DNA of 16,856 nucleotides from Myxococcales bacterium (GCA_027005175.1 JALTMC010000420.1:1-16856); one strand, 5' to 3'; shown: positions 1 through 7,490, counted from the stretch's first letter. Translations and numbers: made by a program. Notes: generated from the letters alone by a model not told the origin.

Positions 1-52
1 CAAAGAGCCTATCAAAAGATTGGGAGGATTCACGTTCTTGTTCAGAGGTCAT
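1..52 (-). CDS. 5' fragment of a third gene in the MNIO operon (runs off the window)
   Basis: An ATG at 52..50 on the minus strand opens a frame that stays open to the window edge and encodes MTSEQERESSQSFDRLF. It lies 3 nt after the TAG stop (58..56) of the DUF2063 gene, a spacing typical of a translationally coupled operon. No strong ribosome binding site is visible. In bufferin-type operons the gene after the DUF2063 partner is often a DoxX-family membrane protein. The 17 visible residues, ending in DRLF, are compatible with the short N-terminus before the first helix of such a protein but cannot prove it. The product is unassigned. The evidence is context and an open frame only. Confidence 0.45.
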   Translation of the reverse strand, partial: MTSEQERESSQSFDRLF

Positions 53-55
53 GAG

Positions 56-904
56 CTAGTGGAGCTTACACAGCATTCCGTCTTGAACCCAGGCAGCAAG
101 AGTTTGGTAAGCCAGTTGAATCGACGACTGGATAACCTCTGGAGTGACGTCTTCAGACTCCCCCCCAGGAAAAAAACTCAAACAGATCTCTTCAAAGAGT
201 GCTTCCGAGAGCAACAACAACAATGCCTGTTTTTCCTCCGGCGAAAGAACCTGATGCCTGACTGTAAAGCCGTGCCGCCAAACAAGAACGGTGGTGGGTT
301 CAGGCTCTAGAGGAGGAGCCTCTGCTTCATCCTGTGTGGCACGCCAGACCCGATGTACGGGATATTCAAACTCCAAAAGACGCAGCGCCGAAATCGGCTG
401 AAAGCGTATTTCCCCCCACGTTTCTGGGGGAATCTGTTGCAAATCTTCAACCGTTAAGAGTTCAGAGTCTGGTGCTGCGATGAGTTGATAGCGAGCCCGC
501 TCCAAGAGAGCTAACTCCACGAGCCAGGGCAGTTCAGGCTGACTGTGCTCCTCCAAAAAAGTGGGTAACTCGTCCCCAACATAATCAAGAGCAAAGTTCG
601 TCGGCGGATGACGTTGGAAAAAGTCGGCACACATATAGGTAAATGTGTCATGACCCAACACCGAAGCCAACGACGCAAACTGTTCCTCCAAGATCCCGAC
701 CAGCCGAAAGAAGTACATATTTGCGTATATATCAAGACGCTGAATGGCTGTTTCTTCATCGGGAGCCTTGATCCAAGACTGTAGAGGTACGCAGTCTGGA
801 TCATCCTTGGCCACCTCTACCACCGCCTCTTCTACACCATACGGAGCGATGATCAACTCCCAAAACCTACGTTGAAGGCGTTCAAGCTGGAGTGTTTCTG
901 ACAT
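56..904 (-). CDS. DUF2063 / BufC-like MNIO partner protein
   Basis: The 282-residue product starts MSETLQLERL. It matches the DUF2063 'putative DNA-binding domain' family, whose members are now known as partner proteins that present the precursor peptide to MNIO enzymes (BufC/MbnC-like). The N-terminal half shows the family pattern: RLDIYANMYFFRLVGILEEQF, then LGHDTFTYMCADFFQRHPPT, then a glycine-led LPTFLEEH (about residues 55-120). The C-terminal half is a winged-helix-like region rich in Leu and Glu. I chose ATG 904 because AAGGAG (915-920) lies 10 nt upstream and because the frame extension to 1147 has no family similarity. Its first 23 bp overlap the end of the MNIO gene, implying coupled translation. 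There is no signal peptide, so it acts in the cytoplasm. Confidence 0.88.
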   Translation of the reverse strand: MSETLQLERLQRRFWELIIAPYGVEEAVVEVAKDDPDCVPLQSWIKAPDEETAIQRLDIYANMYFFRLVGILEEQFASLASVLGHDTFTYMCADFFQRHPPTNFALDYVGDELPTFLEEHSQPELPWLVELALLERARYQLIAAPDSELLTVEDLQQIPPETWGEIRFQPISALRLLEFEYPVHRVWRATQDEAEAPPLEPEPTTVLVWRHGFTVRHQVLSPEEKQALLLLLSEALFEEICLSFFPGGESEDVTPEVIQSSIQLAYQTLAAWVQDGMLCKLH

Positions 905-1730
905 CGCCGAGGATCTCCTTTTCGAATAAAGCAGCTTTGCGTGCTTCTTCCACAACCACCTCATAAGCAGGGATATCTTCATCCCACTCCACCAAGGTGG
1001 AGATAGGACCAAACCGCTTGAGTGCTTTCTTATACACCTCCCAAACACCGTCAGGAGTAGGTCCGACATGAGTGTCGAGGAGATGAGTTCCATGGTCTGT
1101 ATGACCCGCCACATGAAACTGCCCCACCAACTCGGGAGGAATCGCATTCAAGTAATCATCAACTTCAAAGTCATGATTGTGAGCACTCACATAGATATTA
1201 TTGACATCCACCAAAAGACCGCACCCACTGCGCTTTGCAACCTCAACCACAAACTCCCACTCCGGCATCTCGCTCTCTTCAAAGGCAACGTAACTTGAAG
1301 CATTTTCAAACAACATCGCTCGCCCCAAATAGTCCTGAACGTAGTGAATCCGCGACACCACATGTTCGATGGTCTCTTGAGTATAAGGCAGTGGTAACAG
1401 ATCATGAGCATAATGCCCACCAAATCCACCCCAGCAAAAATGCTCCGACACCCAAGCGGGCTCTATCGTATCCACCAGCCTTTTAAGTTGCTTTAGATGC
1501 TCCTCATTGATCGGATCAGTATTGCCAATCCCCAAGCAGACACCGTGTGTTACAATCGGAACCTCCGCTCTCACTTTCTCAAGGACAGCCCATGGACGCC
1601 CTGACTGCGTAAAAAAATTTTCAGAGATCACCTCGAACCAATCAACGTCGTGAGGCCCGTGTTCCAACAAATGCACAAAGTGCTTGTTGCGAAGCCCTAT
1701 CCCATGTCCAATAGAGTTGGATTCCCACAT
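882..1730 (-). CDS. MNIO-family (DUF692/BufB-like) peptide-modifying iron enzyme
   Basis: This 282-residue protein is a full-length multinuclear non-heme iron-dependent oxidative enzyme of the DUF692 family, which has a TIM-barrel fold. Family members use an iron cluster and oxygen to oxidise cysteines or other residues of precursor peptides. Conserved motifs are in order: SEN (35-37), HGVCLGIG (62-69), SEHFCW (95-100), FENASSYV (141-148), LVDVNN (173-178), HVAGH (206-210), DTHVGP (219-224) and LVEWDED (246-252). Likely metal ligands are H62, H97, E142, D175, H206, D219, H221 and E248, by analogy with family members. ATG 1730 is preferred over GTG 1733 because AAGGA (1738-1742) sits 7 nt upstream. 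It overlaps its DUF2063 partner by 23 bp. No precursor gene of the BufA type is recognisable immediately upstream. Confidence 0.93.
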   Translation of the reverse strand: MWESNSIGHGIGLRNKHFVHLLEHGPHDVDWFEVISENFFTQSGRPWAVLEKVRAEVPIVTHGVCLGIGNTDPINEEHLKQLKRLVDTIEPAWVSEHFCWGGFGGHYAHDLLPLPYTQETIEHVVSRIHYVQDYLGRAMLFENASSYVAFEESEMPEWEFVVEVAKRSGCGLLVDVNNIYVSAHNHDFEVDDYLNAIPPELVGQFHVAGHTDHGTHLLDTHVGPTPDGVWEVYKKALKRFGPISTLVEWDEDIPAYEVVVEEARKAALFEKEILGDVRNTPA

Positions 1731-1737
1731 CACATAT

Positions 1738-1742
1738 TCCTT
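1738..1742 (-). promoter_or_regulatory. Ribosome binding site of the MNIO gene
   Basis: On the minus strand AAGGA is followed by 7 nt and then ATG at 1730. The spacing favours this ATG over the GTG one codon upstream. Confidence 0.6.
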
Positions 1743-1762
1743 ATCCTACTCTTCACCCAATG

Positions 1763-1784
1763 AACCCAGCCAGAACCCAGCCAG
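1763..1784. repeat. 11-bp tandem duplication
   Basis: AACCCAGCCAG occurs twice head to tail at 1763-1773 and 1774-1784, just upstream of the MNIO gene. It contains no hairpin. Confidence 0.85.
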
Positions 1785-1900
1785 GGACTCTTTGAGTCTT
1801 CCAAGTCAACCATCTCACATGTAGCCGTTCAAGACCAACAAATGTTACAGTCGCCCCTCCCGATCCATCAACCCCACCCACGACTCCGTGCATAGGATAC

Positions 1901-1926
1901 AATGACAGAAGTAAATGACAGAAGTA
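1901..1926. repeat. 13-bp tandem duplication
   Basis: AATGACAGAAGTA is present twice without a spacer, at 1901-1913 and 1914-1926. Both copies are identical. Confidence 0.88.
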
Positions 1927-2012
1927 AGCTTGATGAAGTGACGACCGGCAACCGGAACAACCGGGTAACATAAATGATTGTTGGGACTCGATGCTTATGG
2001 GTTCATTCAAAC

Positions 2013-2060
2013 CGAAGAAATCCTCAAAGGCGCGACAAAACGCCTTTGAGGATTTCTTCG
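2013..2060. repeat. Perfect 20-bp inverted repeat, REP-like hairpin or terminator
   Basis: Arm CGAAGAAATCCTCAAAGGCG (2013-2032) is followed by an 8-nt loop CGACAAAA (2033-2040) and the exact reverse complement of the arm (2041-2060). The stem should be very stable in RNA or as a cruciform. On the minus strand it lies about 240 bp past the lipoprotein stop codon, so it could end or protect that transcript. There is no run of T after the stem in that direction, so a classical intrinsic terminator is uncertain. The plus-strand side is T-rich (TTTGTTTGTG). A partial direct copy follows at 2081-2115, which favours a dispersed repeat family. Confidence 0.85.
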
Positions 2061-2080
2061 TTTGTTTGTGTGGGTTTTGG

Positions 2081-2115
2081 TTCAAACCGAAGTTGACAAA
2101 GGCGCGACAAAACGC
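2081..2115. repeat. Second, partial copy of the 2013-2060 repeat element
   Basis: TTCAAACCGAAG followed by CAAAGGCGCGACAAAACGC occurs at 2006-2017 / 2025-2043 and again at 2081-2092 / 2097-2115. The two blocks are 7 nt apart in the first copy and 4 nt apart in the second. The second copy has lost the complementary arm and cannot form the long hairpin. Confidence 0.8.
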
Positions 2116-2300
2116 AGCACTTCGAGGAGGATAGATGAGTGGCGTTGAACCCACAAGGGAACATCCAGAATGCGCGGTGTCGCCGACGGGCTACCCAGTT
2201 CCGCGACATCCTCTTTTTTCAGTGTGTTAGGGCTACAGGTATGTTGTTTGTGGTGAGTTTTTTGTGGAGGGAAATTGATGTTGTTTTTGGTGTATTGGAA

Positions 2301-5300
2301 TTACTGACAAGCTCCAGAGACACAGCTCTTTCCGGAGGCACAAGCCTTTCCACAACTACCACAGTTTGCATTGTCTGTTTTGAGGTTGGTACAAAGAGAG
2401 CCACAAATGTTATAGCCTTGACTGGGGCAAATAACATTGGAATACTTTGCAACAAAGAGGTCTGAGACACCGTAGTGTTGAACGGTCTTCTTACCGAAGT
2501 TCGCTTTTCCTGTGAGAAGGCCCACGATATAGATACTACCTTGCCTATCGACATTGATCCCAAACGCCCTATCCGTGCTAGTGCTGCCAGCCTTGATGGC
2601 TCCAAGCCACTTTCCATTCGTGTCTAGCTTTGCCACAAAGGCATCTCCGAGGCCAAAAGACTTAAGAGTAAGAGTTCCAAAGGCCACGGACCCCTCAAAG
2701 TATCCTGTTAAGTATAGAGTTCCCTTGTTGTCAATGAAGAGATCGTTGCCAACATCAACACTTGTGCTGCCTGTTGATTTCGCCCAGAGCACTTTACCTG
2801 TGCTGTCGAGCTTCATGACAAGGATGTCATGACGCCCCTTGGAAGAGAGAGTAACCTTGTCGAAAGAGACGGCTCCATGGAAGTAGCCTGTAACATAAAT
2901 GTTGCCTTGAGCATCAGCAACGATACTCCCTCCGACATCTTCGCCTGTACTTCCAAACGCTTTGGCCCACAGTATTTTTCCAGCACTACTGTATTGAGCA
3001 ACAAATAGATCAAAGCTGCCTTTGGAAGTAAATGTTGTGGTCCCAAACCGAGCCACACCACTAAATCGACCCGTCAGATAAAGTCGTCCTTGAGTATCGA
3101 CAAAGAGTCCCTGCTCTCCTGGCAAAATATGTCCAGTACTGGGGACCGAAGTTGCTCGTACAAACGTACCTTTTGGATCGAACTTTACGATAAACATATC
3201 GTATGTTCTAGCCCTGGAGCTGGATAATTTGAACGTTCCGAAGTCCGCAGATGCTCCTGAGAATTGGCCTCCTACAAAAATAGCTCCGCTTGAATCAACG
3301 CTTAATCCAAGAGGGCCATCGATTCCAACACCTCCCGCTCGCCGGGCCCACTGTAGCTTGCCTGAAGCATCGAGTTTCGCCACAAACATATCTCTGTACC
3401 CTTTGGAGGTCAACGTTGTTCCTCCAAAGTCGGCTGTTGTATAAAACCAGCCAGAAACAATGACATTGTTGGCATTGTCTAAAGCGATTTGCATACCTGT
3501 TTCGTCAGCGGTGCCTCCAAAAGAGCGTGCCCAGAGCCATTTACCTTTTGAATCGAGTTTGCCAACAAAAGCATCAGCCCTACCTCGCGAGGTTAAGGTT
3601 GTGGTTCCGAAAGTTCCAACCCCCCAAAAGTAGCCTGTGACATAAGAATTACCTTTTCCGTCTGTCACAACATCATATGCGATATCATTGCCTCGACTTC
3701 GAGAAGAGGCTAACCACACAGCACAATCAGTACAAGAACTACATTGGCCTCCAGCACAGACTTCACCTGCTTTGCACACGTTACCACATGCCCCGCAGTT
3801 TTTAGGATCGGTTTCGGTGGGAATACAAGTGTTACCACAAATAGAAGCTGTTTTGGGGCAAGATGTGCGGACCCAAATAGCCTGAGAATAGCCTCTCACG
3901 CCAAATGAGGTAAGAGGCTTACCAAATCCTTTCGTCATACATGTAGAGCAGATCGTTAGACCTGCATTATTCTTACGCAGGCTCTTACTAAAGTCCCAAC
4001 CAGAACCCAAACCTCTATGTGATTTGCATCCGGCAGGAGCACCGGAAGGCCGGTTCACCTGTCCAATCCCTTTGTCTGTAAAGTTTCCATCACCTGCACA
4101 CCAGTAGTATCCATTGGGATCGTTGTACAAAAGATAACCGTTCTGTCCAAACTTCAAACGCAATGAACTCCGAGCGATATCTTTGGAGAGATAGCTTCTC
4201 TTGCCATTTTGGTATGCTGCCATCCGCATGGTATTGAAAGGGAAGCTGTTGAGTTCCAGCCAGCCAGCCGTAGCACGGGAACTCGCGGAGATGCTCGCTG
4301 GGGTTTTGGCCAGTTCAAAAAGGCTATGGCTTTTTGCACCAAAGTTACCAACAACGTTCCGATCCAGTGAGTTTTTCAGAAAGGCCAGGGTCCATCCTCC
4401 ACCATCGGTTGTCATATCGCAAACCACTTTGAAAGGGGCTCCCGTCTTGTAAGGCTTGATCCAGTAGACTCCATCCTTCTTAGCCTCTCTGTAAGCGGAG
4501 TTCCCTCTCTTATACCTGGTGCAACTCTTGGCATAAGAGCCATCCGCATAACGCAGTCCGCCATTGAAGAGAGTAGTTGCTACTTTACTTCGAACCCAAA
4601 TAGCATGAGCAAATCCTTTGGTTCCAAAGTTGACCAGCCCCCCACCAAAACTTTTGCTCATGCATTGAAAGCAGATCGTTAATCCACGATTGGGAGTCAG
4701 GCTCTTACTGAAATCCCACCCTGAGCCTAAGCCTGCATGTCCTTTGCAATTGGACGGAGCACCGGAAGGCCGGTTCACCTGTCCAATCCCTTTGTCCGTA
4801 AAGTTTCCATTACCTGCACACCAGTAGTATCCATTGGGATCGTTGTACAAAAGATAACCGTTCTGTCCAAACTTCAAACGCAAAGAACTCCGAGCGATAT
4901 CTTTGGAGAGATAGCTTCTCTTGCCATTTTGGTATGCTGCGAATCGCATGGTATCAAATGAAAAGCTGTTGAGGTTAAGCCAGCCAGCCGTGGCACGGGA
5001 ACTCGCAGAGATGCTCTCTGGGGTTTTGGCCAGTTCAAAAAGACTATGGCTTTTTGCACCAAAGTTACCAACAATGTTCCGATCCAAGGAGTTTTTCAGA
5101 AAGGCCAGGGTCCATCCTCCCCCGTCAGTTGTCATATCACAAACGACTCTGAAGGGTGTGGTAGAACCTGTGGGCTGGATCCAATAAAGGGTAGTTACTG
5201 TCATGGGCCTTTTGCTTGGAGAAGAGCCATCAGGATATCGATAATCAGAACAAGAAGCAGCGTTCGAATTATCAAGCCAGCGAAATGCACCTTCAACGTA

Positions 5301-6902
5301 CAATCCTGGTAAACAAACACCGCCACCACAAAAGGTCCCTCCATCACAATCAGCGTCGGAAGAGCATGCGGTGCATTGATTGGACTTACAAACCTTTCCA
5401 TTCTTGCACTCTACGTTTTTCGTGCAGACACCTGTTTTGCATAGACCGGCAGAGCAAACCTGCCCCGAACCACAATCACTGTTAGCCTTGCAGTTCACGC
5501 AGACATTTTTTTGGCAGATCCGTCCAGAGGAACAATCTTTGGAAGAACGACAAGCTCCTGACTTGCAAATACCGGAGAGACAGAGTCGCCCTGTACCACA
5601 ATCCTTATCAGCGGAGCATGAACTGCATTTGTTACTACGGCAGATCTGACCACCTTTACAATCACTGTTTGAATTGCAGTTACCACTTTTGCATACTCCT
5701 TGGACACAAACTTTACCTGTACCACACTCCTTGTTTACAGAGCATCCCAAACAGAGGTTATTTTTGCAGATCTTCCCCCCCTTACAGTCCGAAGTTTTGC
5801 GACAATCTCCAGGCAAACAAGATTTGTTCAAGCAAAGTTGACCAGAACCACAAGACTTATCATCTTTGCAAGCTTCACAAGTATTGTTGGAACAGATTAA
5901 GCCTCCAGCACAATCTTTCTTCTGAAGACATCCTTTGCAAGACTTGGCCTGTGCATCACAAACTTGGCCGGAAAGGCAGCCCTTATCGGTACGACAGCCA
6001 GCAGAACATTTTCCAGACTCACAGATCTTTCCAAAGACGCAATCCTTGTCGTTGGAGCATGCGCTACATTGGCTACCTTTACAGATCTGTCCATTCTTGC
6101 AATCACCATCTTTTCGACAATCGCCAGCAATGCATTTGCCCTGTTGACAGAGACTCTTTTGTCCACATTCGGCATCTGCAACGCAAGGAGCACAACGCTT
6201 ATTCCGACAGACTTGGCCCTCTTTGCATCCTTTTGCATCTTGGCATCCGTCCAAGCATTTGCCTTGCTTACAAATCTTCTTGTCTCCACACTCCGTATCC
6301 GCAACGCAAGGCGCACAGCGCTTATTCCGACAGACTTGGCCCTCTTTGCATCCCTTTGCATCTTGGCAACCATCTGAACATTTGCCTTGCTCACAGATCT
6401 TCTTGTCTCCACACTCCGCATCTTTACTACAAGGTGCACATTGGTTACGGCGACAGATCTCCCCTGAATCGCATTCGCTTGCATCAACACAGCCCTCACG
6501 ACAAGCTCCATCTTTACAGATCTTCCCCTTGCCACAGGCCTTATTGTCTTTGCAAGCGACACAGTGCCCTTTCTCGCAGATCTTTCCACCTTCACAGATA
6601 TTCTTGTCTGAGCAAGCATCTTGACAAGACCCCTTACTGCAGATCTTTCCGGTTCCACATTCTTTGTCCTGCGAGCACGGAGAACACTTCGATTTTTTAC
6701 AGATCCTTCCCTCAGGACAGGCTTTACTTGCTGAGCATTCGATGACAACACAGATGTTTTCGACACATGCATACCCCGAAATACAACGAGAGCCATCTTC
6801 GCAGGATTCTCCCTTTCCCTTCGGACTTCCACAAGCAGACAACAGCAACAGGAAAAGCCCTATCCCGCCAAAAAACAATCGAAACAGACTCGTTTTTTTC
6901 AC
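2301..6902 (-). CDS. Giant mosaic outer-membrane lipoprotein: 24 Cys modules, two GGGWT domains, seven-blade propeller
   Basis: The 1533-residue product begins with a lipoprotein signal peptide: basic VKKTSLFR, then a hydrophobic core, then lipobox LSAC with the lipidated Cys at 24. Gly follows the Cys, so outer-membrane sorting is expected. Residues 34-530 hold 24 modules of the form C-x5-C-x5-C-x4-C (96 cysteines). Residues about 541-775 and 776-1015 are two near-identical fibrinogen-like domains with CDMTTDGGGWTL. Residues about 1018-1062 form a Cys linker (NCGACGNVC). Residues about 1062-1495 contain seven SBBP-type repeats such as YVTGYF and DAFVGKLD, enough for one complete beta-propeller. 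A last Cys module (NCGSCGKAC) ends the protein. GTG 6902 is chosen because GAAAGGG lies 8 nt upstream and it gives a clean signal peptide; the TTG at 6950 adds 16 residues that spoil it. The architecture suggests a surface adhesin or binding protein; the ligand is unknown. Confidence 0.9.
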   Translation of the reverse strand: MKKTSLFRLFFGGIGLFLLLLSACGSPKGKGESCEDGSRCISGYACVENICVVIECSASKACPEGRICKKSKCSPCSQDKECGTGKICSKGSCQDACSDKNICEGGKICEKGHCVACKDNKACGKGKICKDGACREGCVDASECDSGEICRRNQCAPCSKDAECGDKKICEQGKCSDGCQDAKGCKEGQVCRNKRCAPCVADTECGDKKICKQGKCLDGCQDAKGCKEGQVCRNKRCAPCVADAECGQKSLCQQGKCIAGDCRKDGDCKNGQICKGSQCSACSNDKDCVFGKICESGKCSAGCRTDKGCLSGQVCDAQAKSCKGCLQKKDCAGGLICSNNTCEACKDDKSCGSGQLCLNKSCLPGDCRKTSDCKGGKICKNNLCLGCSVNKECGTGKVCVQGVCKSGNCNSNSDCKGGQICRSNKCSSCSADKDCGTGRLCLSGICKSGACRSSKDCSSGRICQKNVCVNCKANSDCGSGQVCSAGLCKTGVCTKNVECKNGKVCKSNQCTACSSDADCDGGTFCGGGVCLPGLYVEGAFRWLDNSNAASCSDYRYPDGSSPSKRPMTVTTLYWIQPTGSTTPFRVVCDMTTDGGGWTLAFLKNSLDRNIVGNFGAKSHSLFELAKTPESISASSRATAGWLNLNSFSFDTMRFAAYQNGKRSYLSKDIARSSLRLKFGQNGYLLYNDPNGYYWCAGNGNFTDKGIGQVNRPSGAPSNCKGHAGLGSGWDFSKSLTPNRGLTICFQCMSKSFGGGLVNFGTKGFAHAIWVRSKVATTLFNGGLRYADGSYAKSCTRYKRGNSAYREAKKDGVYWIKPYKTGAPFKVVCDMTTDGGGWTLAFLKNSLDRNVVGNFGAKSHSLFELAKTPASISASSRATAGWLELNSFPFNTMRMAAYQNGKRSYLSKDIARSSLRLKFGQNGYLLYNDPNGYYWCAGDGNFTDKGIGQVNRPSGAPAGCKSHRGLGSGWDFSKSLRKNNAGLTICSTCMTKGFGKPLTSFGVRGYSQAIWVRTSCPKTASICGNTCIPTETDPKNCGACGNVCKAGEVCAGGQCSSCTDCAVWLASSRSRGNDIAYDVVTDGKGNSYVTGYFWGVGTFGTTTLTSRGRADAFVGKLDSKGKWLWARSFGGTADETGMQIALDNANNVIVSGWFYTTADFGGTTLTSKGYRDMFVAKLDASGKLQWARRAGGVGIDGPLGLSVDSSGAIFVGGQFSGASADFGTFKLSSSRARTYDMFIVKFDPKGTFVRATSVPSTGHILPGEQGLFVDTQGRLYLTGRFSGVARFGTTTFTSKGSFDLFVAQYSSAGKILWAKAFGSTGEDVGGSIVADAQGNIYVTGYFHGAVSFDKVTLSSKGRHDILVMKLDSTGKVLWAKSTGSTSVDVGNDLFIDNKGTLYLTGYFEGSVAFGTLTLKSFGLGDAFVAKLDTNGKWLGAIKAGSTSTDRAFGINVDRQGSIYIVGLLTGKANFGKKTVQHYGVSDLFVAKYSNVICPSQGYNICGSLCTNLKTDNANCGSCGKACASGKSCVSGACQ
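2420..3720 (-). other. Seven SBBP-type beta-propeller repeats
   Basis: This stretch encodes seven units of about 60 residues. Each has the core 'D..G..Y.TG.F.G...FG...L.S.G..D.FV.KLD..GK..WA....GS'. Seven is the number needed to close one propeller, so the domain appears complete. The third and fourth units are the most divergent (SSSRARTYDMFIVKFD and STGHILPGEQG). Confidence 0.85.
3860..5290 (-). repeat. Tandem duplication of a GGGWT fibrinogen-like domain (720-bp period)
   Basis: Two in-frame copies of about 240 codons lie head to tail, at roughly 4580-5290 (first in the protein) and 3860-4570 (second). The offset is exactly 720 bp; for example GGAGCACCGGAAGGCCGG begins at 4036 and again at 4756. 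Between 4036 and 4220 and its partner I count only about three mismatches, while the domain ends have diverged clearly. Confidence 0.92.
5313..6803 (-). repeat. Array of 24 four-cysteine modules
   Basis: The array encodes 24 modules of about 20.7 residues, each with four cysteines. Linkers alternate between two residues (for example AP) and three or four (for example SDG, AGD), giving a two-module super-repeat of about 42 residues. Modules 8 and 10 are identical in sequence. They result from a recent 126-bp duplication, visible where 6181-6300 resembles 6307-6426. Confidence 0.9.
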
Positions 6903-6910
6903 TGCAATAA

Positions 6911-6917
6911 CCCTTTC
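6911..6917 (-). promoter_or_regulatory. Ribosome binding site deciding the GTG start of the lipoprotein
   Basis: GAAAGGG on the minus strand is followed by 8 nt (TTATTGCA) and GTG at 6902, the codon just before the basic region of the signal peptide. Confidence 0.6.
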
Positions 6918-7472
6918 TTTCTTTGTTATTCTTTCCCCAAGGCAAAGCAAGGCAAGTTCAAATTAATTGACTACCCTTCACCCCTACCTATCCTTGATAC
7001 GCTACAGATGTAAGACAACTGAGGAGAAACAAAGGGGACAAACAAAGCTCCAGTAAAAATAGGATAACCGGATATTGATATTCCATTCCCTCGCAATACC
7101 GGGGAGATTGAAAAGACCATTTTTTTGGGGTGAGGCATGTCAGCGAAAACAAAATCATGCGATATTCCCTGATTCATCCGATGCTCCAAAAATTTTGCGT
7201 TTGTTTTAGGGTTAGTATATCGTGCTGCCGTCGCCTTACTCCATGATTACCTAGAAATTCCATGACCATGGTCTACGGAAGAAATCGGTGGACTCCATTT
7301 CATTCTAATGCTAGGCCAACAAAGCACTCTGACACAGACAGGTGAACTGCTTGCTGGTGTGGCTGCTCTGCTGTGTGATTCTTCATGAGGTCGGTGAGAC
7401 TTTTACCTTGAACTTCAACATCTCGAAGCAAATGGAATCGAAGGTTGTTGAGAATTTGTTATGGAAATCATT

Positions 7473-7480
7473 GAGGGAGA
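7473..7480 (+). promoter_or_regulatory. Ribosome binding site deciding the start of the TauE/SafE-like gene
   Basis: GAGGGAGA lies 10 nt before ATG 7491. The upstream in-frame ATG 7461 has no purine-rich site before it, so 7491 is the better start. Confidence 0.6.
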
Positions 7481-7490
7481 GTTATTCTTA

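Larger units (their letters stand above)
1731..2300. other. Repeat-rich intergenic region (570 bp)
   Basis: This gap separates the giant lipoprotein gene from the MNIO operon; both are on the minus strand. It holds a perfect 20-bp inverted repeat (2013-2060), a second partial copy of the same element (2081-2115), and two short tandem duplications (1763-1784 and 1901-1926). The longest minus-strand frame (1753-2154) is built largely from translated repeats and has no ribosome binding site, so I do not call it. I found no convincing sigma-70 promoter. The MNIO promoter is probably here, but I cannot place it. Confidence 0.6.
6903..7490. other. Divergent intergenic region (588 bp)
   Basis: The lipoprotein gene leaves on the minus strand and the TauE/SafE-like gene on the plus strand, so promoters for both should be here. 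I see no gene with family similarity or a good ribosome binding site; the 72-codon minus frame at 6971-7189 has neither. A 10-bp palindrome GACCATGGTC lies at 7264-7273. A weak promoter-like pair TTGCGT / TATATC occurs at 7195-7221, but its spacer is only 15 nt. I see no structured RNA that I can name. Confidence 0.5.

Noticed and set aside
1753-2154. 133-codon minus-strand frame upstream of the MNIO gene, containing Cys residues, considered as a precursor peptide.
   Set aside because: Its first half is translation of the intergenic repeats (two AFCRAF segments), it has no ribosome binding site or signal peptide, and it does not resemble BufA-type precursors.
5618-6745. 375-codon plus-strand frame, rich in Cys, His and Arg, opposite the lipoprotein gene.
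   Set aside because: It is the antisense of the Cys-module array; its apparent repetitiveness mirrors the coding repeats and it has no family similarity.
5897-6832. 311-codon minus-strand frame in another phase of the Cys array.
   Set aside because: It lies wholly within the lipoprotein gene and shows only the same DNA repeats in a shifted frame (recurrent RSV words).
6971-7189. 72-codon minus-strand frame between the lipoprotein and permease genes.
   Set aside because: No ribosome binding site, no recognised family, and its composition is unlike the neighbouring genes.
7264-7273. 10-bp palindrome GACCATGGTC as an operator upstream of the permease gene.
   Set aside because: A single isolated 10-bp palindrome more than 200 bp from the gene, with no promoter around it, is not enough support.
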